The notes: generated from the sequence alone by a model not told the origin. Counted from the first letter of the stretch, positions 8,504 through 17,525 are shown. The stretch: 64,000 bases of DNA from JAAFIM01 sp964467315 (GCA_964467315.1 CAYXSA010000002.1:1-64000), one strand, 5' to 3'. A program made the numbers and translations.

Positions 8504-9763
8504 ATGACGCGTTTTTTTGCCAGCCTGCTCACCATAGCGGCGTTTTGCGCTAATCTCAGCCTTTGGGCACAGACGGAACGAGCGCTGATATTTACGCCCA
8601 CGCCCTCGACCTGGGACAGCGTTCTGCTGCTCGCTAAAAGTAGTGGAAAACCCCTATTTATCGATGCGCACGCCGTTTGGTGTATGCCCTGCAAAAGCAT
8701 GAAAAAAAAGGTGTTCAGCCGCCAAACAGTCGCCGATTACTACAATGCCAATTTCATAAATCTGCGCATAGACACCGAAACCCCGCTTGGCAAACAACTC
8801 GTACAAAAATATGAGGTGCAAGCCTTTCCTACCTTCTTGTTTTTCTCTTCAGAAGGCAAACTTACGCACCGCGCCAGCGGCTATTTGGAAGATTCCCTTT
8901 TTGTACAAGTCGGCAAAGATGCCATCAATCCGCTCAAACAGTCCGAAAATTTAGCTTATCGCTTTGAGCAGGGCGATAGGTCGGCGGAATTTCTCTACCA
9001 ATACGCCTATCTCGCCCACAAAAACAACAGCCCCTTAGCTACCAGCATCGCAGGCGAATACCTCAAAACTCAACAGGATTGGAACACAGAGCCCACCCTG
9101 CGGCTCATCTTCGACATCATCGAAGATACCAACAACGGCGCTTACGGCTATTATCTCAACAATCAACCCGCCTTTGAAAAGATATTCGGCAGCCCTGCTG
9201 TCGAACAAAAAACCCTGCGCGCCGCCATCTACGAACTCAATATGCTCATCTTCGAGAAAGAAGACGCATTTAGCATAGACCAAGACGTGCCCTTCGTATT
9301 CCTCAAATACTTTCCGCGCGAAAAAGCCCTACAGTACAGCGCCTACTATCAGCTCCTCTTTCACGCCAATCAGGGCGAATGGGACACCTTCTTCGACCAA
9401 GCCGCAAAGTTTGAGCGCGCCCACCTCTGGTACAAAAAACGCGGCAAAACCCGACACGAAGAATACCTGCGCCGCTCGCGCCAATATTTCGAACTCGCTA
9501 CGATGGTCAGCCGAAACTCGCTGGAAAAAAAACACCTGAAAACCGCCCGCCGCTGGCTGCGCCGCTCCGCTTACCTCAACCCCGACTATCAAAACCTCTA
9601 CGCCCTTTCCGCCTACTATTACAACCAAGCCGATAAGCGCCGAGCCAATAAATACCTACGCAAAGCCTTCAAAAAAGCCAAAAAAGTCAGCAACCTCGAC
9701 CGCGAATTTATGGCAGAACTCGAAGTCTATCGCTACCAACTCCGAGAACTCCCCAAACGATAA
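8504..9763 (+). CDS. Secreted thioredoxin-fold protein with CMPC motif
   Basis: Protein of 419 residues and a paralogue of the preceding gene. It has a signal peptide (residues 1-22, SLWAQ), a thioredoxin domain with WCMPC (C60, C63), and AFPTFLF carrying the cis-proline. The variant dipeptide MP in place of GP should shift redox potential. A long C-terminal helical region with repeated basic stretches follows. ATG 8504 was chosen because it starts directly at a signal peptide. The longer TTG form from 8444 would translate a heptamer repeat array. Confidence 0.8.
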   Translation: MTRFFASLLTIAAFCANLSLWAQTERALIFTPTPSTWDSVLLLAKSSGKPLFIDAHAVWCMPCKSMKKKVFSRQTVADYYNANFINLRIDTETPLGKQLVQKYEVQAFPTFLFFSSEGKLTHRASGYLEDSLFVQVGKDAINPLKQSENLAYRFEQGDRSAEFLYQYAYLAHKNNSPLATSIAGEYLKTQQDWNTEPTLRLIFDIIEDTNNGAYGYYLNNQPAFEKIFGSPAVEQKTLRAAIYELNMLIFEKEDAFSIDQDVPFVFLKYFPREKALQYSAYYQLLFHANQGEWDTFFDQAAKFERAHLWYKKRGKTRHEEYLRRSRQYFELATMVSRNSLEKKHLKTARRWLRRSAYLNPDYQNLYALSAYYYNQADKRRANKYLRKAFKKAKKVSNLDREFMAELEVYRYQLRELPKR

Positions 9764-9764
9764 T

Positions 9765-9800
9765 TGCGAATTACAAATTACGAATTACGAGTTACGAATG
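9765..9800 (+). repeat. Heptanucleotide array (ATTACGA family)
   Basis: About five 7-bp units (ATTACGA, GTTACGA). It is the left half of an inverted pair with the array at 10019-10052, bracketing family A copy 5. A short third array lies at 9919-9938. Confidence 0.8.
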
Positions 9801-9831
9801 CCCGCCGCAACTTTTTTGCGGCGGGATAAAT

Positions 9832-9918
9832 GCGTGAGGGATAGAAATGTAGGCGCGTAGCGCCGAAATGGATAGCCCGACGGCGCGACCTTTTTAGGAG
9901 CGCCGACACGCCAAAAAA
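9832..9918 (+). repeat. Family A structured repeat, copy 5
   Basis: P1 is GCGTG/CACGC. The central hairpin is a different cassette (GGCGCGTAGCGCC) and the second arm is GGCGC/GCGCC. A head hairpin CCCGCCGCAA/TTGCGGCGGG precedes it at 9801-9825. Confidence 0.85.
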
Positions 9919-10018
9919 TTACGAGTTACGAATTACGTGCATGGCAAGCATAGCGAGCCATCAGTTACGATTGAGCCTAAGCAACTCGCGTTCGTCATTC
10001 AAATCCGTCTTATGCACA

Positions 10019-10052
10019 AAATTCGTAACTTGTAACTCGTAATTCGTAACTC
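10019..10052 (-). repeat. Heptanucleotide array (CGTAACT family)
   Basis: About five units with a 7-bp period, the reverse complement of the array at 9765-9800. It ends 9 bp before the serA promoter box. Confidence 0.8.
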
Positions 10053-10060
10053 AAAAAAAC

Positions 10061-10068
10061 TATCTTTG
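10061..10068 (+). promoter_or_regulatory. -7 promoter box TATCTTTG for the serA-like gene
   Basis: Exact TAnnTTTG match 22 bp before the ATG at 10090. It excludes the in-frame TTG at 10066 as a start. Confidence 0.7.
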
Positions 10069-10089
10069 CCCTATAAAACGAGATTCACT

Positions 10090-11043
10090 ATGATACGCAT
10101 ACTCGCCAACGACGGCATACACCCCGACGGGCAACTGCTCTTGGAGGAAGCAGGTTTTGAGGTCATCACGACGGCAGTGCCTCAAGATAAATTGGAGCAA
10201 GAGCTCCCCAATTTCGACGCGATAATCGTCCGTTCTGCAACTAAAGTGCGCAAGGAGCTTTTGGAAAAATGCCCGCGACTGAAAATCATCGTGCGCGGGG
10301 GCGTAGGCATGGATAATATCGATGTAGCCCATGCCCAAAGCAAGGGTATCAAGGTCATCAATACACCCAATGCCTCCTCTGCTGCCGTTGCCGAGCTGGT
10401 TTTGGGGCAGGTCTACACGCTGGCGCGCCACCTGCATAAAGCCAATCGCGCTATGCCCGCGATGGGCGCAACGCAGTTCAAACAGCTCAAAAACGACTAT
10501 TCGGAAGGCATACAAGTACGCGGGCGCACGCTCGGCATAGTCGGTTTTGGTCGCATCGGGCAGGAACTTGCGCGTTTGGCGCTCGCCGTCGGTATGCGCG
10601 TGCTGCCCACCGACCTGAAAGAATGCAGAACGAAAATCAGCATTTCCACCCACGATATACCCCAAGCCGCCTTGCTCGTGGACATCAAAACCGTGTCGAT
10701 GGAAAAACTTTTGGCGGAAAGCGACTTTATTTCCGTGCACGTCAGCGGCGATAAGCCCATCTTCGGCGCGGAAGAAATCGCCAAAATGCGCACGGGCGCT
10801 TTCCTTATCAATACCGCACGCGGTGGCGTTATCGAAGAAAATGCCCTTGTCGAGGCGCTCAATTCGGGCAAAATCGCAGGCGCTGCCCTCGATGTTTTCA
10901 ATGGCGAACCGCGCCCCAGCGATGCCATTTTGCAACACCCCCTCCTATCCCTCACGCCCCACATTGGTGCTTCCACGCTCGAAGCGCAGCGCTATATCGG
11001 TCTGGAAATCGCCGACGCGCTGATAGATTTCTTCGGAGCTTAG
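10090..11043 (+). CDS. serA: D-3-phosphoglycerate dehydrogenase-like D-2-hydroxyacid dehydrogenase
   Basis: NAD-dependent D-2-hydroxyacid dehydrogenase of 317 residues. The nucleotide loop is GFGRIG (152-157). The catalytic residues are R244 (TARGG), E273 (NGEP) and H291 (TPHIGAST). It lacks the C-terminal ACT regulatory domain, so it is the short form common in Bacteroidota. The serine pathway step, oxidation of 3-phosphoglycerate, is the likely role. Related reductases acting on hydroxypyruvate or glyoxylate cannot be excluded, and no serC or serB is adjacent. Confidence 0.8.
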   Translation: MIRILANDGIHPDGQLLLEEAGFEVITTAVPQDKLEQELPNFDAIIVRSATKVRKELLEKCPRLKIIVRGGVGMDNIDVAHAQSKGIKVINTPNASSAAVAELVLGQVYTLARHLHKANRAMPAMGATQFKQLKNDYSEGIQVRGRTLGIVGFGRIGQELARLALAVGMRVLPTDLKECRTKISISTHDIPQAALLVDIKTVSMEKLLAESDFISVHVSGDKPIFGAEEIAKMRTGAFLINTARGGVIEENALVEALNSGKIAGAALDVFNGEPRPSDAILQHPLLSLTPHIGASTLEAQRYIGLEIADALIDFFGA

Positions 11044-11054
11044 CATCAATATTT

Positions 11055-11220
11055 TTTTATTTTGGGCCTGCCCCCGCGCCCTTGGCGCGGGGTCGCGTGT
11101 TGCGGGGTTTCAGTACGCGGCAGAGCCGCGCACCGCATGCAAGAGCAGCCCCACGGCGTGCTTACGCACTTGTGGGCAGGGCTGCTCCTACATGCGCCCC
11201 TACACCCGCTCATGCAATCG
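11055..11220 (-). repeat. Degenerate family A repeat, copy 6
   Basis: The GGGCCTGCCC end, a CCCGCGCC/GGCGCGGG arm, the shared CCACGGCGTGC/GCACTTGTGG hairpin module and a degraded box 1 near 11210 are recognisable in the family order. P1 retains 4 of 5 pairs (GCATG/CAGGC). The GGGATA/TAGCCC boxes are lost. Confidence 0.55.
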
Positions 11221-11308
11221 CCCCCCGACTTTTTTACAAACCTACGAGTTTTATACGGTCAAAAGCAGCCTATAAACTGCTGATAAGCAAACCCATATAC
11301 CAAGCACG

Positions 11309-11329
11309 AAATTCGTAATTCGTAACTCC
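11309..11329 (-). repeat. Heptanucleotide array (CGTAATT/CGTAACT)
   Basis: Three units ending 5 bp before the tubulin-like gene start. Confidence 0.7.
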
Positions 11330-11334
11330 CATCT

Positions 11335-12840
11335 ATGAATAACCAAAGACTGTTTTTATTTTGCATCGGCGGCACGGGGTCGCGCGTTTTACGTTCGCTG
11401 CTTTTTTTGCTTGCCTCTGGTACGCCTGTTCCCGCGCGCGAAATTGTGCCCATCATCATCGACCCCGATAAAGACAATGGCGATGTGGAGCGCACTTTAG
11501 CCCTTTTGCGCCATTATCGCACCGTGCGCGCACGCGCCTACAACGATAAAACCCAATTCTTCTCTGCCAATGTGCAGCCACTGAGCGGCATCGGCGAAAA
11601 AGACGTAAATATAAGCGTCTCCGACGGCTTCCGTGCCAATATAGAGCGCAGCGCCAGCGACGACGGCAAGGGGCGTACCTTTCGCAATTTTCTCGACTAC
11701 GACCTACTCGACAACGAAACGAAAGCCCTTTTGCAGTTGCTTTACACCGAAAAAAGCAACCTCGATGCCGACCTCACGGTAGGCTTCAAAGGCAATCCGC
11801 ACATGGGTAGCATCGTACTCAATCGGCTTGTGGACTCGCCCGATTTTGAGTACTTCGTGCACAATATCACCGAAAACGACCGCGTTTTTATCGTTAGCTC
11901 CATTTTCGGCGGTACGGGCGCGGCGGGCTTTCCGCTGGTGGTGAAAAACATACGCCAGCCCGACGCAAAATTTACAGGCAAACAAAACGTATTGCAAAAG
12001 GTCGCCCTTGGAGCAGTTTCGGTCTTACCTTATTTCGGCGTGAAACCCAACCCCGCCAGCGCTATCGACAAAAATACCTTTATCACCAAAACCAAAGCCG
12101 CCCTTTCTTACTACGACAGCGTACTAACAGGCGTAAATGCCATGTACCATATCGGCGATGCCGTACAGAAGGACTACGATAATGTAGAAGGCGCAGCCGC
12201 TCAAGTCAATGATGCCCACTTCGTAGAGGTTGCCTCTGCGCTCGCTATCCTCGACTTTATGAGCAAAACCAATGAAGAGCTACGCGGTAGCGTCGTATAC
12301 AAAGAATTCGGCACACAGCAGGGCAGCAGCCTACAGGTCGACTTCAAGAATTTGGGCGCTCGCTCTCGGCAGATACTCGGCAAACCCTTAGCCAAGCTAT
12401 TCTATAGCTGGCGACACTGGCAAAATCGACTGCCCAAAGCCGTAACCGAACCTGCTTGCGTCTACACACGTGGCAATCCGAAAACGAATTCCGTCAAACT
12501 CGAGCCCAACTTGCTTACCAGCGATTTTTACAATAGCAATCTTAGCGCTTTTTGCAAGCAGTTTGAGGAATGGTTGCGCCAACTTTCTACCAATCAGGTC
12601 GGTTTTTCGCCTTTCAACCTACAGACGGGCGAGCTACAGCAGATGATACAAAACGTACAGCAGAAAAAATTCGGCTGGTTTGGCGGCAGCGACAAATGGG
12701 ATTACAAAGATTTTGATACTGCCCTCGACGAAGCAGAAGCGCAGGCAGGCGGCTTGAATGCAGAGCAAAAACTGTTGGCACTTTATAGCATTGCTACCGA
12801 AGCCATCTACAATCAGCGCATCGTAGAGGCGATGCAGTAA
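11335..12840 (+). CDS. Tubulin/FtsZ-like superfamily protein
   Basis: Protein of 501 residues starting MNNQRLFLFCIGGTGSRVL. It has two glycine-rich nucleotide loops, GGTGS at 12-16 and FGGTGAAG near 190. This order resembles the Tubulin-like family found scattered in bacteria, distinct from FtsZ (which has GGGTGTG at about residue 105 and is shorter). It has no signal peptide or membrane segment. The region after about 200 is not recognised. In other genomes such proteins sit near vWA or membrane-remodelling genes. Here the neighbours (serA and a DUF4836 gene on the other strand) give no clue. GTP binding is inferred, not shown. Confidence 0.65.
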   Translation: MNNQRLFLFCIGGTGSRVLRSLLFLLASGTPVPAREIVPIIIDPDKDNGDVERTLALLRHYRTVRARAYNDKTQFFSANVQPLSGIGEKDVNISVSDGFRANIERSASDDGKGRTFRNFLDYDLLDNETKALLQLLYTEKSNLDADLTVGFKGNPHMGSIVLNRLVDSPDFEYFVHNITENDRVFIVSSIFGGTGAAGFPLVVKNIRQPDAKFTGKQNVLQKVALGAVSVLPYFGVKPNPASAIDKNTFITKTKAALSYYDSVLTGVNAMYHIGDAVQKDYDNVEGAAAQVNDAHFVEVASALAILDFMSKTNEELRGSVVYKEFGTQQGSSLQVDFKNLGARSRQILGKPLAKLFYSWRHWQNRLPKAVTEPACVYTRGNPKTNSVKLEPNLLTSDFYNSNLSAFCKQFEEWLRQLSTNQVGFSPFNLQTGELQQMIQNVQQKKFGWFGGSDKWDYKDFDTALDEAEAQAGGLNAEQKLLALYSIATEAIYNQRIVEAMQ

Positions 12841-12897
12841 AGCGGAAATAAAAAATATCTGCACGCGCCGCCCTTTGCGGCGCGTGCGCCATATTTT

Positions 12898-13006
12898 GCG
12901 TGAGGGATATGTAGAGCCGTAGTATGCTACGGCTCAAATAGCCCGACCCTGCGCCAGTAGAGCCGTAGCATGCTACGGCTTTACAGCAGGGGCACGCCCA
13001 AAAAAA
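12898..13006 (+). repeat. Family A structured repeat, copy 7 (double palindrome)
   Basis: P1 is GCGTG/CACGC. The central palindrome has one mismatch. The second arm, normally a GC hairpin, contains another perfect copy of the palindrome flanked by CCCTG/CAGGG-type ends. The A-run abuts the terminator of the converging DUF4836 gene. A head hairpin GCACGCGCCGCC/GGCGCGTGC lies at 12861-12888. Confidence 0.88.
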
Positions 13007-13007
13007 T

Positions 13008-13042
13008 AAAAAGCCCCAAACCTACAGATAGGCTTGGGGCTT
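13008..13042 (-). terminator. Rho-independent terminator of the DUF4836 gene
   Basis: Read on the minus strand, a hairpin AAGCCCCAAGCCT/AGGTTTGGGGCTT is followed by TTTTTATTTTTTT, 22 bp after the stop. The T-run is the A-run of the neighbouring family A repeat. Confidence 0.82.
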
Positions 13043-13064
13043 AAATTATGTGCCGAAGAGGCGG

Positions 13065-14744
13065 CTATTGCAGGGTGGTATCTCTTTTGGCAGCGGCGAC
13101 GCGGTATTTATAGGTTTCGTCGAGCATCTGCCACATTTGCTCTACGCTGCTGCGGCTCGTATTGGTAAATTGCAGGCTGGCAACAGATTCGTAACTTTTG
13201 GCGACGGTATAAAAGCCTTTCAGCTCGCGTGCGAGCATGGCAAGCGTTTCTTCTCTGCCCGTATCGGTTTTGAGTACCATTTCGCCGTTTTCGTCCATTT
13301 TGTAGTGGCGATGCCCGAACATAGACACATCGGCGAGGAAATCAAAGCCCGTAACGGCGATGCCCGCCCAGCCTTGCTGAATGGCGGTAATGGTTTCGTG
13401 TTTGGCAGCCTGTGCGCCAAAACCACCAGCCATAACGGGTTCTACCCATTCTTGGCGGGTAGAAAGCACCAAAATTTCATCGTTGAAAGCGCCGAAAACC
13501 TGTTGGTCGGGGGGCAAATTGGCAGTGATGCGATTGCCGTTGACTTCTACGATTTTAAGCGCGGAGGTTGCTTGCAAAAGCTGTTCGATATTGGCTTTAT
13601 TGCCTACGCCAGAGACAAAGAGCAAATCCGTTTCTGTGCTACCTTTGGCGCGATACGCGCCAATCATGCCCTCGCCCGAAAGCGCGCCAAGCACGGCTTC
13701 GGAGTTGGTGCCCATTTCTTCGAGTTTGTAATCGAAACGCTTGGTGAGGCGCATACTGGAAAGCACCTTGTAGGTTTCATTCAGGTCGAGCGCGGCGGAG
13801 TATACAGCCATCAAATCGGCTGCGGGCAGATATTTGCTATAGTCTTTTGTGGGTTTATCGCGGAAGACTTTGCCGAATTTTTCGCGCAATTCCTTGCTAA
13901 ATTCGTAGTTGATAGCCGACTCGATTTTGCCGTTTTGAAAATCGTGGTAAGCCCCAATGCTATTGCCTTTTAGGGCTTTTTCGGGTATGCCAAGCATACC
14001 GAGCAGTCCCTTGAAATTGTCGCCGTCGGAGCCCTTGAGGATGCGCTCAAAAATCAGGTCTGTAGACATCCAAGCAATCATATCCTTGCCGCTATCCACG
14101 TATTTTTTGAAGGTCGCATTTTGCAGCAATTTTTCGCCTTTGGGCTTGAAAGCATCCATGACTTTCGCCAAGTATTCGGGGCGTAGCTCGCCATTTTCGG
14201 TTGAAATCGGGTATTTTCCGCTCAAAACCACAAGGACTTCATTGTTCCAGCCTATGAAGCCGTCGCCTTTTACGGGCAGGTGTTTGTAGTCGGGCTTGCT
14301 AATAATTTCGATTTTTTCGCTTCGGTTGCCCATTTTTCCTGCAAAATCTTCCCATTTTTTGCTATCGCTTAGGGGAACCATAAACAGGAACACGAATTCG
14401 CCTTCCATGATATTTTCCGCCTCCCAGTAGCCGACCATTTTGCCTTTGAGGTCGAAGCCTGATAGGCTTGGGTCTTCGAGTACGGCTTTGAAGGTAGCAC
14501 CGTTTTCGCCTTCGTTGTCGCTGGCTTTTTTGACGAAACGCTGATAGCCTTCGCTCTTTTTGAGCGCGTCGAAATTGAGTTTGGGGTAGATTTTGCCCAC
14601 ATCGATGACCATCGCCGCCATAGCGGAGGCTGGAATGCGGCTCGTTAGGTCGTTTTTGGCGCTCTCAGCGCTGCCGCCCTTGCCGCAAGATATTGCGCCC
14701 ATGCAGAAAGCCGCGAGCAGCAGAAAGGAATAAATTTTTGACAT
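13065..14744 (-). CDS. DUF4836 family lipoprotein
   Basis: Lipoprotein of 559 residues with signal peptide MSKIYSFLLLAAFCMGAISC and an acylated cysteine at about residue 20. IPASAMAAMVIDVGKIYPKLNFDALKKSEG matches the N-terminal signature of DUF4836, a Bacteroidota-restricted family of unknown function thought to be exported. It has no catalytic motif I can point to. It is transcribed alone and converges on the tubulin-like gene. Confidence 0.75.
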   Translation of the reverse strand: MSKIYSFLLLAAFCMGAISCGKGGSAESAKNDLTSRIPASAMAAMVIDVGKIYPKLNFDALKKSEGYQRFVKKASDNEGENGATFKAVLEDPSLSGFDLKGKMVGYWEAENIMEGEFVFLFMVPLSDSKKWEDFAGKMGNRSEKIEIISKPDYKHLPVKGDGFIGWNNEVLVVLSGKYPISTENGELRPEYLAKVMDAFKPKGEKLLQNATFKKYVDSGKDMIAWMSTDLIFERILKGSDGDNFKGLLGMLGIPEKALKGNSIGAYHDFQNGKIESAINYEFSKELREKFGKVFRDKPTKDYSKYLPAADLMAVYSAALDLNETYKVLSSMRLTKRFDYKLEEMGTNSEAVLGALSGEGMIGAYRAKGSTETDLLFVSGVGNKANIEQLLQATSALKIVEVNGNRITANLPPDQQVFGAFNDEILVLSTRQEWVEPVMAGGFGAQAAKHETITAIQQGWAGIAVTGFDFLADVSMFGHRHYKMDENGEMVLKTDTGREETLAMLARELKGFYTVAKSYESVASLQFTNTSRSSVEQMWQMLDETYKYRVAAAKRDTTLQ

Positions 14745-14789
14745 GATTTGGTGAATTGATAGGTACTATGTAGGTATAAAACGGTGTCT

Positions 14790-14995
14790 TTTTGGGGGCA
14801 TCCGCCGCGTGTAGGGGCAGACACATGGGGCTGCCCCTACACGCGGCGGCGCGCTGCTACGGGTTCGCTGTTCGCTCATACCTTCGCGCGTGTCGCCGCT
14901 GTCGCGGCGAAGGGCAGACACATGGGTCTGCCCCTACACGCGCTCGGTACTGCCGCTACGCGGCAGCCCTCCGCATCGCTATGCCAAATTGTCCT
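14790..14995 (-). repeat. Degenerate family A-like composite repeat, copy 8
   Basis: Inverted hairpins built on GTAGGGGCAG/CTGCCCCTAC appear twice. Between them lies the segment GCTACGGGTTCGCTGTTCGC, which recurs exactly in copy 17 (41429-41559). The outer ends are degraded and box 2 is not recognisable. It fills the gap upstream of the DUF4836 gene and abuts the EEP gene stop. Confidence 0.55.
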
Positions 14996-16072
14996 TTAGT
15001 CGGGCTTTTCGGCTTTGTTTGTATCTTCTTCCGTTGGCGCGGCTATTTCTTGAGCCGAATGGCTGCCGATGCGTTTCAGGGCTTGGCGCATCTCTATACT
15101 GGCGACTACCTGCGCATGGTCGGATTTCCAAAAAGGCATACGCTCATCGCTCAATGTGCTGTCTACCAAATGGTCGTTGAGCACCCGCACATAACCCACT
15201 CTGCCGACATGGTTAGGATTTTCTTGCACCAGTTCCTGACTCACCATAATATGGTCTAAGCTCTCGTGGTGTCCGTTGTGTATATGCGTATAATAAGTAT
15301 CTGTATAAGATAAACGCGCTTGTATGTCTTTTACATGATACAAAAGCACGTCCCATTGTTGCAGCTTTTTATTCAGCGGTAGGAAGCGGAAAGGAGGCTG
15401 CCCAGAGAGCAATTGGGTGGTTACGGCTGTGTGCGTATCATTGAAGTCGCCCATAAGGATCACGGGGCAGTTTCTATCTTGTAGTTCTGCCAGCAGCAGT
15501 TTCCGCAGCCCTAAGGCTTCGGCAGCGCGTATCATGAGCGAAGCGGCTTGTCCCTGTGCCAATTCTAAGGGGTCTTCTACGTCTGCGCCATCGGCAAAAG
15601 AGGGGCGTTTGGATTTGAGATGCGCCACGAAAACAACCACGTCTAAACCATCATTGAGTCGTACGCGAGCCTTTAGCACGGGGCGAGAAAATTTGTCTAT
15701 GGGCAGGGGCTTGCCGTCGATTTCCAGCAGGTCGGGCAAGTCTTCTATAGCTGCCCAATCAACGATGGGAAAGCGAGAAAGCAAGCCTACGGCAGGGCGC
15801 TCGCCGTTGGGGCGGGCGCAAACGAGTTGGCTTTTGCCCTTGTTGTAGAGCGGATTTTCCCGCAGTACCTCCACCAATGCCTCTTGATGGAAAACCTCCT
15901 GAAAGCCGACTAAATCGGCGCTCATATTTTCAAACTGTAGATTTAGCCACTCTTTTTTCTTAGCAAAATCTGCTTCGCTGTATACTTTATTGCCGTAATA
16001 GTAATGATTGGGCAACACTAAGTTCAGCAGGTTGAAGGTAGCGACTTTGAATATCTGATTGTTTTCGCGCAT
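14996..16072 (-). CDS. Endonuclease/exonuclease/phosphatase family protein
   Basis: Protein of 358 residues with the EEP fold signatures: ATFNLLNL at the N-terminus, the metal-binding Glu in LVGFQEVF, VAHLKSK, GDFNDTHTAV (catalytic Asp and Asn), SLDHIMVS and SDHAQVVA. It has no signal peptide, so it is likely cytoplasmic. The substrate (nucleic acid or phosphoester) cannot be told from sequence. A second, secreted EEP protein of different sequence lies at 42613. Confidence 0.82.
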   Translation of the reverse strand: MRENNQIFKVATFNLLNLVLPNHYYYGNKVYSEADFAKKKEWLNLQFENMSADLVGFQEVFHQEALVEVLRENPLYNKGKSQLVCARPNGERPAVGLLSRFPIVDWAAIEDLPDLLEIDGKPLPIDKFSRPVLKARVRLNDGLDVVVFVAHLKSKRPSFADGADVEDPLELAQGQAASLMIRAAEALGLRKLLLAELQDRNCPVILMGDFNDTHTAVTTQLLSGQPPFRFLPLNKKLQQWDVLLYHVKDIQARLSYTDTYYTHIHNGHHESLDHIMVSQELVQENPNHVGRVGYVRVLNDHLVDSTLSDERMPFWKSDHAQVVASIEMRQALKRIGSHSAQEIAAPTEEDTNKAEKPD

Positions 16073-16084
16073 TGGTGGGGGTAG

Positions 16085-16109
16085 AATTACGAATTACGAA
16101 TTACGAATT
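16085..16109 (+). repeat. Heptanucleotide array (ATTACGA)n
   Basis: Three and a half perfect 7-bp units immediately before family B copy 1. Confidence 0.75.
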
Positions 16110-16118
16110 TTGCACTCA

Positions 16119-16173
16119 AGTACTTGCTACCACTGCCGCCGCGAGGCGGCATAGTACCTACGACACAAAGCAC
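16119..16173 (-). repeat. Family B hairpin repeat, copy 1
   Basis: AGTACTTGCTACCACT, then the hairpin GCCGCC-GCGA-GGCGGC, then ATAGTACCTACGACACAAAG. The same order recurs at seven other places in the window. Confidence 0.85.
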
Positions 16174-16188
16174 AATCATCATTCGTTA

Positions 16189-17412
16189 TTACTTAAAGGC
16201 GTTGATGCCTGTTACGTCCATGCCTGTGATAAGCAGGTGAATGTCGTGTGTGCCTTCGTAGGTAAGGACGGTTTCTAAGTTCATCATGTGGCGCATGATG
16301 GGGTATTCGTTGGTGATGCCCATGCCGCCGTGTATTTGGCGGGCTTCGCGGGCGATGGTGAGCGCCATATCGACATTATTGCGTTTCGCCATAGAGATTT
16401 GGGCGGCTGTGGCTTTGTCGGCGTTCATGAGGGTACCCAAGCGCCAAGCGAGGAGTTGGGCTTTGGTGAGTTCGGTTACCATCTCGGCGAGTTTCTTCTG
16501 TGTGAGTTGGAAGCCTGCGAGGGGTTTGCCGAATTGTTGGCGCTCCAGCGAGTAGCGCAGTGCGGAGTCGTAGCAGTCCATACCTGCGCCCATAGCGCCC
16601 CAAGCGATGCCATAGCGGGCTTTGCTAAGGCAGGAGAGGGGGCCTTTTAAGCCTTTGACTTGGAGGAGGTTTTTCTTCGGTATGCGAGCGTCCTCGAATA
16701 CGAGTTCGCCCGTGATGGAAGCGCGCAGAGAGAGTTTGCCGTGTATTTCGGGGGCGCTCACGCCTTTGGTGTCCATATCGACGATGATGCCGCGTATATC
16801 GCCAGCCTCGTCTTTAGCCCAGACTACGGCGACGTTGGAGATGGGCGAATTGGTTATCCACATCTTAGCGCCGTTGAGTATGTAGTGGTCGCCGTCGTCT
16901 TTGATATTGGTTATCATGCCTGCGGGATTGGAGCCGTGGTCGGGCTCTGTGAGTCCGAAGCAGCCAATCATTTCGGCGCTGGCGAGTGCGGGTAGGTATT
17001 TTTTCTTTTGCTCTTCGGTACCGAATTTATAGATAGGGTACATCACTAAAGAGCCTTGCACGGAGGCTGCGGAGCGTATGCCAGAGTCGCCGCGTTCGAG
17101 CTCTTGCATCATCAACCCGTAGGTGATGTCGTCTGCGCCTACGCCGCCGTATTCTACGGGGGTAGTGGGGCCGAGTGCGCCCAATTCGGCGAGACCTTTG
17201 AAGAGGTGCAAAGGCGCTTTGGCGCGCTCGAAGCAGTCTTCGATGATGGGGCTAACTTCTTGGCTGACCCACTCGCGCATAGCATCGCGCGCCATGCGTT
17301 GTTCCGTTGTGAGGAGCTCGTCTATATTGTAGTAGTCATGTCCGCGAAAACGGTCTTGTTTGGCGCTGCGCTTAAATTCGGTGGCTGTGCCGTTGAGGTG
17401 GGTATCTTGCAT
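16189..17412 (-). CDS. gcdH: Acyl-CoA dehydrogenase, glutaryl-CoA dehydrogenase-like
   Basis: Flavoprotein dehydrogenase of 407 residues. The FRGHDYYNIDELLT start, SGIRSAASVQGSLVMYPI, GCFGLTEPDHGSNP, MWITNSPI and LTYEGTHDIHLLI (with the catalytic-base glutamate) match glutaryl-CoA dehydrogenases. These enzymes convert glutaryl-CoA to crotonyl-CoA in lysine and tryptophan breakdown. A general acyl-CoA dehydrogenase activity is the alternative. ATG 17412 is chosen because the promoter box at 17446-17453 sits 34 bp upstream. The thiolase and fadN-like genes at 36.9-41.4 kb would act on its product. Confidence 0.78.
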   Translation of the reverse strand: MQDTHLNGTATEFKRSAKQDRFRGHDYYNIDELLTTEQRMARDAMREWVSQEVSPIIEDCFERAKAPLHLFKGLAELGALGPTTPVEYGGVGADDITYGLMMQELERGDSGIRSAASVQGSLVMYPIYKFGTEEQKKKYLPALASAEMIGCFGLTEPDHGSNPAGMITNIKDDGDHYILNGAKMWITNSPISNVAVVWAKDEAGDIRGIIVDMDTKGVSAPEIHGKLSLRASITGELVFEDARIPKKNLLQVKGLKGPLSCLSKARYGIAWGAMGAGMDCYDSALRYSLERQQFGKPLAGFQLTQKKLAEMVTELTKAQLLAWRLGTLMNADKATAAQISMAKRNNVDMALTIAREARQIHGGMGITNEYPIMRHMMNLETVLTYEGTHDIHLLITGMDVTGINAFK

Positions 17413-17445
17413 ACGTCGCTTGGAGAGTATTATAAAAAAGATGCG

Positions 17446-17453
17446 CAAAGATA
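17446..17453 (-). promoter_or_regulatory. -7 promoter box TATCTTTG for the acyl-CoA dehydrogenase
   Basis: Exact TAnnTTTG match on the minus strand, 34 bp before ATG 17412. It shows that the longer reading frame starting at 17448 is not used. Confidence 0.65.
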
Positions 17454-17525
17454 AGAGATTTGCGGCGAAGTAGGGCAGTAGATAGGGGGATTTTATTATT
17501 TTTGCGATGCCCTGTATGGGCGTAT

